Shown here: positions 1-7,544 of the stretch, piece by piece
Layout: each line of letters opens with the position of its first letter
Position numbering within the stretch: the stretch's first letter is position 1
Assembly: GCF_013393905.1 (NCBI RefSeq)
Contig: NZ_CP040272.1
Coordinates: forward strand, 1,116,001 to 1,180,000
Direction of reading: 5' to 3'
DNA length: 64,000 nt
Source of the DNA: Nostoc sp. C052
Lineage (GTDB): Bacteria; Cyanobacteriota; Cyanobacteriia; Cyanobacteriales; Nostocaceae
Notes under the pieces: model-generated
Database searches by the model: none
What the model was told of the DNA's origin: nothing
The model's input: the letters and a program-made list of their open reading frames with translations, nothing else
Translations under genes and position numbers: made by a program

Positions 1-557
1 AGTAAAATTGCATTACTAAGATAAGCAATTAATTCATCACTTCCCAAATAAACAGGTGCAAAATGATTCCAACGTTCTAACCAACTACGGAACATTAATG
101 AGGGTATAGGTAGAGGTAAATTCGCTCCACCGTGAGCAAAAGTAGTGGGAGTGATAAATTGCAAATCAAATCGTTTTATTGGTTCTGGTTCATTTGCCAC
201 CAAAGTTGTGTAGAGTTCTTCATAACTAGTAATTTCGTCTTCGCGGTTAATGACATTAAATTTTGCTCCCAGAAACTCTAGAGATGCTGAGAGATTGAAC
301 TGAGAAATCGCTTTTGCTGAAATATTTTGCAATCCACACAGAGATAGTTTATAAAACTCCTCTGGATGAAAGGTCAAAAATTCTCTAGAAACAGAATACA
401 AACCAATTATTCCTGAATGCGAAACAGAAGGAATCGACTCAGTTCCGATTTCTAAACCTAGCTGTTGATGTAGTTGCTTAACTAGTTCTAATGTATATGA
501 ACGAGGTAAAATTGTGGGTTCAGATACACTTAATGTCCAGTTAGAATGAATTAACAT
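1..557 (-). CDS. cas6: CRISPR endoribonuclease Cas6 (N-terminal part, runs off left edge)
   Basis: Translating the minus strand from the ATG at 557 gives an open frame of about 185 codons to the window edge. It begins MLIHSNWTLSV and contains TPTTFAHGG followed by LPLPIPSLMFRSWLERW. This Thr-Phe/Gly-rich stretch and the LP-x-P-S-x-x-F-x-S-W-x-x-RW segment are typical of the start of the Cas6 C-terminal RAMP domain. Cas6 cuts the CRISPR precursor within repeats to make crRNAs. Here it would supply the Csm complex encoded upstream. Only 5 bases separate its start from the csm5 stop, so it is the last visible gene of that operon. The C-terminus, including the glycine-rich loop, lies outside the window. 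The identity rests on sequence resemblance plus context. Confidence 0.88.
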   Translation of the reverse strand, partial: MLIHSNWTLSVSEPTILPRSYTLELVKQLHQQLGLEIGTESIPSVSHSGIIGLYSVSREFLTFHPEEFYKLSLCGLQNISAKAISQFNLSASLEFLGAKFNVINREDEITSYEELYTTLVANEPEPIKRFDLQFITPTTFAHGGANLPLPIPSLMFRSWLERWNHFAPVYLGSDELIAYLSNAIL

Positions 558-562
558 TAGTA

Positions 563-1843
563 TTATGAATTCTTGAACTTAACCCATCCAGGTACAAATT
601 TGATTTCACCATTGGGATTCATTACAGTCCGCCTAGATTTTGGTGCTTCAAAACCAGGTGCTTTTAAACCACAAGTATCGCGGATATCTTCTCGTAGTTC
701 ATCGTCTAGCAGCAAATTTATAGTAGTTCCAGTCATCCCACTACCCCACCCCAATCTCTGACTATAGGGAGATTTTTCTGGTTCATAAAATTCGCGGATA
801 TGATTAAAATCTAAATTTTTACCTGATGCTCTAGGATTGTTCTTAATTTCTTCCCAGTAATCATGTTCATAATCCCATTGTTCTTGGGTGAATTCCTGAC
901 ATATTTGTAATAGTTCATCTATATTACTAAAGGGTAATTTCATTCCCTGTTTATGTTTAAACCATAAAAGCATTTCTGTATCTAAAGTCAGAGTAAATTC
1001 TGTTTGAACATTCCGTACCATTTCGGCATAAATAGACGCTTTATATTTGGCTAAGTAGTCAGGGAATCTGCTAGAAACTATTACCTCAGCTACAACAGGT
1101 AGATTAACAGGAATTTCTTGACCTTTCTTAGTTCTAATTTTGCTTTCTAGAAGTGGTTCTGAATCGGTGATTTTGAGCGCCCTTAAAAAATCTGTATTTG
1201 GCCCTTTACCTGAGAAATTTCTCTCTTGATATGTCAGACTAAATTCTGAGAATAAACTATCCATGAATAGCTCATCATCTAAAAATTTGTGCTGATATTG
1301 GTTAATTTGTCCTAGTTTTTGTCTCAAAGTTTTCTCAATTTCGCTAACCTGCTTTGATGAAGCTACTTGATAGCGATCGCCATGTTTAAGTAAATGATAT
1401 GCTATAGCAGTTCTAATTGCTCCTTTAATCGAAGAACCAGGGATAAATAATTGACCCATGCCATTACGAATCATGGGACGCAAATCTGTAATGTTCTCCC
1501 CTGTCAACTTTTGGCTGATGGCTTCTTTGGGGAAAGCTTGACATCCATCTACACTTATATTCCACCACTCGAAGCCAAAAGCTTGTTTTAAAAGTCTGCT
1601 GATGTCTTCACGTTCTTCAATTGCTTGAATATAGTCATCTAAAAATCTTCCTCCTTGTTTAATCAAAGCTTTTGCCAAGGCTTCTTGATTAGGAAGATAG
1701 ACTTTTTTATCTGTCTGCACATATTCAAAAGGATTCAATCTCGATACAGATGAGCCTATATGTAAAATAGGACTAGTCAACTGTATTCTTTTGGATTGAT
1801 AGAAATCAGGTTTCTTAAGAGCAAATTCAGGAGAAAATGTCAT
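563..1843 (-). CDS. csm5: Type III-A CRISPR effector subunit Csm5 (RAMP/Cas7-like)
   Basis: This 426-residue protein is the Cas7-like subunit that caps the 3' side of the crRNA in Csm complexes and helps recruit trimming nucleases (family knowledge). Visible support is an N-terminal ferredoxin-like start (TSPILHIGS near residues 23-31), the RAMP loop IPGSSIKGAIRTA at 134-146, and a C-terminal LGWGSGMTG glycine-rich segment followed by a conserved basic tail (PKSRRTV). The length fits Csm5. It starts 3 bases downstream of the csm4 stop and ends 5 bases before cas6, which indicates one transcript. Its place between csm4 and cas6 is the canonical III-A order. Nothing looks broken. Confidence 0.93.
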   Translation of the reverse strand: MTFSPEFALKKPDFYQSKRIQLTSPILHIGSSVSRLNPFEYVQTDKKVYLPNQEALAKALIKQGGRFLDDYIQAIEEREDISRLLKQAFGFEWWNISVDGCQAFPKEAISQKLTGENITDLRPMIRNGMGQLFIPGSSIKGAIRTAIAYHLLKHGDRYQVASSKQVSEIEKTLRQKLGQINQYQHKFLDDELFMDSLFSEFSLTYQERNFSGKGPNTDFLRALKITDSEPLLESKIRTKKGQEIPVNLPVVAEVIVSSRFPDYLAKYKASIYAEMVRNVQTEFTLTLDTEMLLWFKHKQGMKLPFSNIDELLQICQEFTQEQWDYEHDYWEEIKNNPRASGKNLDFNHIREFYEPEKSPYSQRLGWGSGMTGTTINLLLDDELREDIRDTCGLKAPGFEAPKSRRTVMNPNGEIKFVPGWVKFKNS

Positions 1844-1846
1844 TGT

Positions 1847-2920
1847 TTATTTCTCCTTTATGTTAATTGATAAGCTCAAGCTAATTCCACTACGGTAAAT
1901 GGGGTGGAATTTATATTTCCCTTTATCATCTACTAACTGTATTGGTGTTACATCTACAAGTTTCCCCTGTGGTTCTTCTTTAAAAACAGAACCTTCACTG
2001 AACATTCGCACCATTTTGCGCCGGAGTTGATTTTCAGTTATCCAACCACCGCGTTCTTGAATTTCATAGCTGGCGTTATTTAAAAATTCAGTTTTTATGA
2101 GTGTATCCCAAAATAAACTCATGAGGGTGTGATAATTTCCAGCAGAAAAATCTACTATACTTTGCCAAGTTTCTGGTAATTCTAACCATTCAATTTCAAA
2201 TCTCCCTGCACCACTTGAACGTTCTCCGCCAAGTCCTTCTTCTCCTAATAAATGTAAAGCAGCTTTTAATTGATCTGCTAATTTATCGCCTTCTGGGGAG
2301 AGTTGCAGGAGAAAATATAAACCAGATGGATTTTTATCTGATCTGAATTGAACAAAGCCAGTGTGATAAAGATTTGTGGCTCTAGTAACTCGATCTACTG
2401 CAATTTTCGGAATTTGATCAATTTCAAAGGCTTTTTTGTAATCAAATGTTCCTAATTGGCGCAGATGTCCATTAGATTGACCTTTAGTTTCAGTTTTTAA
2501 CTCTTCAGCATCACCACCGATAAATCCCTCTCCTTGATACCATCTTTGCCATACTTCTAAAGGTAAGTAATTCAGTTTTTTATAGGTTTTGAAAAATTCT
2601 AGGTCTTCAGCAGGGTAGTTGATGGGAAACTTGAGAGGACGGGGAAGATAGTAAATTGTGTGTTCGTTCTCTTGTCGATAGATGAATGTAGAACTTATCC
2701 GCAAGGGGGGTATTAGTTGTGGGTGCTTTTCAGAAGGAAATCTCTGCAATAATTCTTCAACTGCATTTTTACCAAATAACCGCGCATAGACGCTTACCCA
2801 AGCACTAAATAAAGCATCAGAACGGACGCGATCGCTTGTTTCTTCAATCCCAATTCCCAATTCCCCAAAGTGAGCAGGACTACGCCCAAAATTGAGTTTA
2901 ACTAATTTCCACACACTCAT
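1847..2920 (-). CDS. csm4: Type III-A CRISPR effector subunit Csm4 (Cas5-like)
   Basis: This 357-residue RAMP protein is the Cas5-group subunit that binds the 5' tag of the crRNA and docks to Cas10. The N-terminus (WKLVKLNFGRSPAHFG, followed by a SDALFSAW helix near residues 34-41) is the usual Csm4 opening. A glycine-rich loop GEEGLGGERSSGAGRF lies at about 226-241, in the expected RAMP position. The start codon overlaps the csm3 stop by four bases (ATGA), which points to translational coupling, and csm5 follows 3 bases after its stop. Length and order match the family. I see no truncation. Confidence 0.93.
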   Translation of the reverse strand: MSVWKLVKLNFGRSPAHFGELGIGIEETSDRVRSDALFSAWVSVYARLFGKNAVEELLQRFPSEKHPQLIPPLRISSTFIYRQENEHTIYYLPRPLKFPINYPAEDLEFFKTYKKLNYLPLEVWQRWYQGEGFIGGDAEELKTETKGQSNGHLRQLGTFDYKKAFEIDQIPKIAVDRVTRATNLYHTGFVQFRSDKNPSGLYFLLQLSPEGDKLADQLKAALHLLGEEGLGGERSSGAGRFEIEWLELPETWQSIVDFSAGNYHTLMSLFWDTLIKTEFLNNASYEIQERGGWITENQLRRKMVRMFSEGSVFKEEPQGKLVDVTPIQLVDDKGKYKFHPIYRSGISLSLSINIKEK

Positions 2921-3897
2921 GATTCATTCCCTGGCAATACTCGCTGTTCGATGTAATCGCGTAAGCTTCCAAAGTTATCTAAGAGTGCTTGTGTATTGGC
3001 GATAGATTCTAATGGTTGTAAACCTGATGTACCAGCAGGCGTGTTGGTAATCTGACGATATTGTGCCAAGCTGCGATAGGAAAACTCGAAGTTTTGAAAT
3101 CTGACTTTACCGTAGCCTCTAGAACCGTGTCCGCCGAGTGCATCATCTTCTAGAATGGCTAGTGCGATCGCAATATTTTGCAAATCTTCAACGGCTTGGT
3201 CTTTATCTTCTACGGTATAAACTAATTCAAACTGGAATTTTGATCCAGCAGGTACACGCTCTAACTGTCTGGGGTTTGCCGCCGCCGTCACGCGATCAAT
3301 ACCGTTTTCAAATTTCCACTCGGTCATATATAAACCGGTATCAACTTGCTTGAGCTTTGCTGCTGAATCTGGTAGCAAATGGGAATCTCGAATAATCAGG
3401 CGAGCCGGTGCATTACGTCCGCGATTAATTCTGACGCAGTTCTGACCTTGGATTGTCTGAGTAGGACTATTATTTTCCAATAATCCTTCTTCTCTAGCAG
3501 CCTCAATTGGCATCCAAAATTTTGAGCCGCCAGTAGAACCAAACAATCGGCTAATTTGACAGGTACTAGCGCCTTCATAAGCAATAAATCGTCCTTCTTC
3601 AACTTCGGTAAATCCATTTACCAAATCATCACTTTCATAGCGCCAAGTACCGCTTCCTCCTGTGCGATTTAGAGGTTTATTTAATAACCGTTCTAAAGTG
3701 GAGCGTAGTTTGCCTTTAATAGATGAACCAGGCAAGTAAGGATACTTTGTTAGAGGGTCACGAATAACAGGTTTATCTAGTCCACCAATATCTAAATTTT
3801 CACCACCACCGCCAATGTGCAATCCAGTTTCTACAGAAAGGTGACTAGTGAGGGACAATTTACCAAGTAAGGGTTTTTGCGCGTATGATGTTGGCAT
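2917..3897 (-). CDS. csm3: Type III-A CRISPR effector subunit Csm3, target-RNA nuclease
   Basis: Csm3 (326 residues) forms the repeated backbone of the Csm complex and cuts bound target RNA at 6-nt intervals (family knowledge). The N-terminus holds ETGLHIGGGGE and then IGGLDKPVIRD. The Asp in GGLD (residue 41) lines up with the catalytic Asp33 of the characterised streptococcal Csm3, so RNA cleavage should be intact. The RAMP loop LPGSSIKGKLR sits at 55-65 and the second glycine-rich loop (LGGHGSRGYGKVRF) near 253-266. At 326 residues it is longer than the roughly 220-residue streptococcal form, consistent with inserted loops. Start and stop nearly abut csm2 and csm4. Confidence 0.95.
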   Translation of the reverse strand: MPTSYAQKPLLGKLSLTSHLSVETGLHIGGGGENLDIGGLDKPVIRDPLTKYPYLPGSSIKGKLRSTLERLLNKPLNRTGGSGTWRYESDDLVNGFTEVEEGRFIAYEGASTCQISRLFGSTGGSKFWMPIEAAREEGLLENNSPTQTIQGQNCVRINRGRNAPARLIIRDSHLLPDSAAKLKQVDTGLYMTEWKFENGIDRVTAAANPRQLERVPAGSKFQFELVYTVEDKDQAVEDLQNIAIALAILEDDALGGHGSRGYGKVRFQNFEFSYRSLAQYRQITNTPAGTSGLQPLESIANTQALLDNFGSLRDYIEQRVLPGNES

Positions 3898-3899
3898 AA

Positions 3900-4379
3900 T
3901 TATTTTCCACCTTCAGCTTTGTGATAAGCAATAATTGATTCAAGTAATTGAACTAGACGCTCAAAATCTTCTTTGCTGTGAACTTTATCAATAGCTGCTG
4001 ACATCACCTCACCTAATGGTTTTGCTGCTCTCTGTCTAGCTGCGGCGTATGCCAATTTGGGTTTAAGCAGAACTATTTCTGTTTCAATTTTGCTAAATTC
4101 GCCTGTTTCAGTTAAATCGGCTTTTAAGCGATTTACAGCATCTAAGAATTTACGTACTTGATTAGTTTCTAATCTTTGCTGCTTAAGATAAGGGCCAAAT
4201 TCTTCAGCATGTTTAACTAAGTCTCTGATAGGATATTTTTGTAATCCTTCCGTTAAGCCATCAATAGTTTTAACAATTTGTTCGACAATATTCTGTGTTT
4301 TACTTGTATTTACTTGAGGAATTAATTGTCTGGAGTTTACAGGTGGGGAAGATGGTTTAGGTTTAATTGGCTCTGGCAT
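3900..4379 (-). CDS. csm2: Type III-A CRISPR effector small subunit Csm2
   Basis: This is a 159-residue, mostly helical, charged protein between cas10 and csm3, the usual place of Csm2 (Cas11 group). Csm2 lines the belly of the complex and contacts target RNA. The first ~25 residues are Pro/Lys-rich and probably disordered. The rest is predicted helices, with basic segments such as KQQRLETNQVRKF and ARQRAAKP that could touch nucleic acid. It starts 7 bases after cas10 and ends 2 bases before csm3. Csm2 sequences are poorly conserved, so the call leans on size and position as well as on the family-like central helix. Confidence 0.85.
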   Translation of the reverse strand: MPEPIKPKPSSPPVNSRQLIPQVNTSKTQNIVEQIVKTIDGLTEGLQKYPIRDLVKHAEEFGPYLKQQRLETNQVRKFLDAVNRLKADLTETGEFSKIETEIVLLKPKLAYAAARQRAAKPLGEVMSAAIDKVHSKEDFERLVQLLESIIAYHKAEGGK

Positions 4380-4386
4380 ATAATTA

Positions 4387-6687
4387 TCAACGGTTTAAGA
4401 GTTCAATCCAAGTTGCGATCGCCCGAAAATAAGGTGCATTATATGGACTTTTTAACGAAGTCCGAAAATCATTGTCATCTAGTACATTTTTAGGTAATCT
4501 TGCTAGAGTATAAGCAATTTTTGGAAGATGTAAATAGTAGCGAGTACCTAAAGCCTCCTTTGATTCTTTATCTTCTTCAAACTTTTTTAAGGCTTGCTCT
4601 TGTATTTGTGCAGTTATAAGCAGATTACGCACAAAATTACGTGAATAATTAACCCCAATATTTTGTGCTTCTAATTTTTTTACAAATGGTAGCACACCTA
4701 ATAACTTTGGCTTGTTTTCAGGATGTAAATACTTTTTTATTTCTGGTTCAAAAAAATTGATGTCTTCTATCTCTAACCATTCATCCCATTTAAAAATTTG
4801 AGCAAATAAACCTAAACTATCTCTACCATTTGCTTTAGCTTTATTCTCAGCCTCACCTGATGATTTTGCAGCTTGATAAAGCGGGAACTTAATATCATCA
4901 ATGCTAATTCCACCTGATAGCGTAATATCTGGATTATTTCCTGTATAAGCACAGAAACACTGATAAACGTCAAAAGCAAATTCTACAATTTCATTCCATG
5001 CGCCACTGACAAATAAATCATCACCTCCTGCATAAATAAATAGGAGATTTTTTCGCTCTCTCTCTCTTAAATATTTGGCATTACTTAAAACTTCAATAGT
5101 TTTATCTTTGTAATACTTAATAAAATTATCATAACGATTTTCTGCCAAACTATTGAGGTACACCTTAAAGAAATAACTCATTTGGCGGGAAAGTCCTGCA
5201 ATTCTTGGTAAAGTCCGATTTTCTTTATCTAAACCTTCAGCAAAAATTCTGCCCAGTCTATCTACATCCATTCGCAAATAACCAACTCTAGGAATTGCAC
5301 CTACTTTCTTTGCTGCTTCTGCCATTTCCTCAGCGCGAATGAATCTCCCTGGTTCTACTTCACTTTCTTTACCATAGTTTCCTAATAATAGCAGCAAATT
5401 ATTATCTGTCTTATAGTGTTCTAATTGCCAATCGTTGATGAGAAAAACTATTTCATTATTTTGAGCTAAATTTCTTGCTTGTTGCCATTCTGTGAAAAAA
5501 TAGTAGTAGTAACCAGGAATATGAACTCTGTCTACATAACCTTTGATATTTGACCTTTTTGATCGCAATAACGCCTTAACATCAAATATATTATCGCCTA
5601 GCTCAAACATGGTACGGCATATCCAGCAGGCAGGGGAAGAATCTAAATTCCGGCGAATTAATGGTTTTAAACTAGGTAAATCATCTCGATGACAAACTCG
5701 GCAAGGTTCATAACTCGGACTGGCTTTGAGAAAAACATCGATTTCTTGATAAAATTTACGAGTCTTTTGTGTGGCTAAATCTTTAGTTAGTTGTGTCCAA
5801 TAATTTGCAAAACTTTTATCCTCTAAAGCTTTAATAGGGACATGTATGGAATCAATTGCTAAAAATAGTTTGCCTTTAAAGGTGTTTAATAGCCATCTAT
5901 TAAACGTTTGACGTATTTTGTTTACAGATTCTTTTATCTGTTGTGATTCGCCCGATACGATTAAGTAAAAATTGCCTCCTCCAGCATAAATTATATTAGT
6001 ACTTGGGAGTTTTAAATCTCCGATTAATTGCTGTACTACTTCTTGGATAACTAATTCTAAATAAAAACTCCTCGCTCGTAGTGACTTGAGAGCGCCATCA
6101 GAAGAAATTGTGTAGATAAAATTTTGTATTCCTGATAAATCCCCAGCAATTAAGCTGATATTTTCAGCGTCACTATTATTAACTAAAGCGGCTGTAACTG
6201 CTGCTGTAGTCTTTGCTCTGTCTACTAAAGCAACATCAGGTTCACCAAAGCTGAGACATGAGCCAAATTTTTCTAGAATTAGTATCAGCCAGGAAAGATT
6301 ATCCCAGTTTTCTTCAATATAGGGTAAGACTTCACTTTGAATTTTGTCTTTAAAAGCCGACTTTTCTTTTTGAACAGATTCTAAATCTGATGGATAAGGA
6401 ATATCTGGATATTCTTGATTATTATTTTCAATTGCTAACAGTCGATGGTAATGAGCTTTTGGTTGATATTGCTTGGGTTGGTCAGATAACTTTACTTTGT
6501 CAAATAGCAAACTCAACTTTCCAATTTTTGAATAATTTTTCCAGCCCAATACATTTTTAGCTCTAGTAACTGCTGGATGCTCTTTTTTTTGAACGGGTAA
6601 CTGATTATCTGGCTTTGCCCAAATAGCCAAAGCAGCGATCGCCTGCTGAACAACCTGTAATGCAACCTCTTGAGAACTTGTCACCAT
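4387..6687 (-). CDS. cas10: Type III-A Cas10/Csm1 with GGDD cyclase motif, no recognisable HD nuclease motif
   Basis: Cas10 (766 residues) is the signature subunit of type III CRISPR. On target binding its Palm domain makes cyclic oligoadenylates. The first Palm region has YAGGGNFYLIVSG (about residues 231-243). A Zn-binding pair (CRVC, then CWIC about 25 residues later) lies near 326-355. The active second Palm carries GGDD at 554-557 within YAGGDDLF. The N-terminal ~160 residues lack the HD signature (no HDIGK-type motif), and where HD-containing relatives usually show DHSRTTA this protein has VDRAKTTAA. I infer that the ssDNase activity is lost and that this complex relies on cOA signalling and Csm3. 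It is the first csm gene and is followed within 7 bases by csm2. Confidence 0.94.
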   Translation of the reverse strand: MVTSSQEVALQVVQQAIAALAIWAKPDNQLPVQKKEHPAVTRAKNVLGWKNYSKIGKLSLLFDKVKLSDQPKQYQPKAHYHRLLAIENNNQEYPDIPYPSDLESVQKEKSAFKDKIQSEVLPYIEENWDNLSWLILILEKFGSCLSFGEPDVALVDRAKTTAAVTAALVNNSDAENISLIAGDLSGIQNFIYTISSDGALKSLRARSFYLELVIQEVVQQLIGDLKLPSTNIIYAGGGNFYLIVSGESQQIKESVNKIRQTFNRWLLNTFKGKLFLAIDSIHVPIKALEDKSFANYWTQLTKDLATQKTRKFYQEIDVFLKASPSYEPCRVCHRDDLPSLKPLIRRNLDSSPACWICRTMFELGDNIFDVKALLRSKRSNIKGYVDRVHIPGYYYYFFTEWQQARNLAQNNEIVFLINDWQLEHYKTDNNLLLLLGNYGKESEVEPGRFIRAEEMAEAAKKVGAIPRVGYLRMDVDRLGRIFAEGLDKENRTLPRIAGLSRQMSYFFKVYLNSLAENRYDNFIKYYKDKTIEVLSNAKYLRERERKNLLFIYAGGDDLFVSGAWNEIVEFAFDVYQCFCAYTGNNPDITLSGGISIDDIKFPLYQAAKSSGEAENKAKANGRDSLGLFAQIFKWDEWLEIEDINFFEPEIKKYLHPENKPKLLGVLPFVKKLEAQNIGVNYSRNFVRNLLITAQIQEQALKKFEEDKESKEALGTRYYLHLPKIAYTLARLPKNVLDDNDFRTSLKSPYNAPYFRAIATWIELLNR

Positions 6688-6993
6688 AAAAGCTTTCGTT
6701 TATGTAAACTGCAAACTATATAAAACCTGAAGCTAGAAGTAATAGCGATCGCATCCTACCCCTACCTATTAATCAACTGCCTCATTTACGTAATATACTT
6801 AAATAAAATTAACGTATGAGTAGCATAAAATGCAATAAATATATTTTTATCATCAATTTTTCCCATTAAATCGATTATATTCAGAGGCAAACACGCATTT
6901 TAAACTTGTATTACTTTTTTTTGAATAAATTCTCAGGTAAATTGAGATTTGTACTCATGTCAATTTGAACAACTAAGTGTTGCATATTAAACT
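6688..6993. other. AT-rich spacer between csx3 and cas10
   Basis: This 306-base AT-rich stretch lies between two genes on the same strand and has no credible reading frame. A TTTATATAG-like segment 30-45 bases upstream of the cas10 ATG could serve as a -10 box on the minus strand, but I see no convincing -35. One HIP1 octamer (GCGATCGC) is present. The csm operon may therefore have its own promoter or be read from csx3. Confidence 0.4.
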
Positions 6994-7299
6994 TTAATCA
7001 ACTAAATCACCCAGGCTATATGCTGGGTTATGGGTAATACAGACAACATACTTGCCTAACTTGGGGTCAAAAAATGCGATCGCACCGTAAAGATGCCCTA
7101 CCTTATGTGCTAATACAAAGGCTACAGGCACAGACACCGGGCCATTAATCTTCAGTAATACTCCCCCTGCTAGCTCTCCTGTTTTACTCATCTCATCCAG
7201 ACGTGCTGCCGCATCTTTGACAATTTGGTTATTTTGTGCGGGTTCGGCAAATCCGATTTTTAACACTTCACCTTCAAAGACGATTTGGTAAGTCGTCAT
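6994..7299 (-). CDS. csx3: Csx3-family protein, candidate cyclic-oligoadenylate ring nuclease
   Basis: This 101-residue protein starts at the ATG at 7299, which has a strong GGAGGTG ribosome-binding site 8 bases upstream. A longer frame extends upstream to 7404, but the Shine-Dalgarno and family length favour the short form. The segment VLAHKVGHLYGAIAFFDPKL near residues 65-84, then the C-terminal GDLVD, matches the Csx3 pattern: LAHKxxH with the His associated with catalysis in Archaeoglobus Csx3, DPxLG, GDxID. Csx3/Crn3 tetramers degrade cyclic tetra-adenylate and so switch off type III signalling (published for the family). Many cyanobacterial Csx3 proteins are fused to an AAA domain, but this one stands alone. 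It lies 306 bases upstream of cas10 on the same strand. Confidence 0.85.
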   Translation of the reverse strand: MTTYQIVFEGEVLKIGFAEPAQNNQIVKDAAARLDEMSKTGELAGGVLLKINGPVSVPVAFVLAHKVGHLYGAIAFFDPKLGKYVVCITHNPAYSLGDLVD

Positions 7300-7339
7300 T
7301 TTTTTCACACCTCCACGAATGCCTTTATCATACAAGTGA

Positions 7340-7372
7340 TTGGAAGGGGGTCTTCCAAGCATAGTAATTATA
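7340..7372 (-). promoter_or_regulatory. Putative csx3 promoter with overlapping palindrome
   Basis: On the minus strand a perfect TATAAT lies at 7372-7367. Just downstream of it is a palindrome, TTGGAAG-GGGGT-CTTCCAA as read on the plus strand (7340-7358), about 40 bases before the csx3 start codon. The palindrome would overlap the transcription start or the early leader, where a repressor could bind. I see no good TTGACA box. The promoter is an inference from motif and spacing only. Confidence 0.4.
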
Positions 7373-7544
7373 CTGTTCTCAATGTATAACTCTAGAACAT
7401 ACAACTACTCTACCAAAATCGCTGCAAGCAGTCTAAATTGAAAGACCTAAGCTAATCGGCATTTATCTCAAGCAGAGGAAGTACGATTAATCCTATGCCA
7501 ATACTCGCTCTCTACAGTGTCTTTAATTATGAATTAGTAATTAT

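Noticed and set aside
4387..6687. N-terminal HD nuclease domain in Cas10
   Set aside because: No His-Asp pair in the usual context is visible in the first 160 residues. The only candidate positions are replaced.
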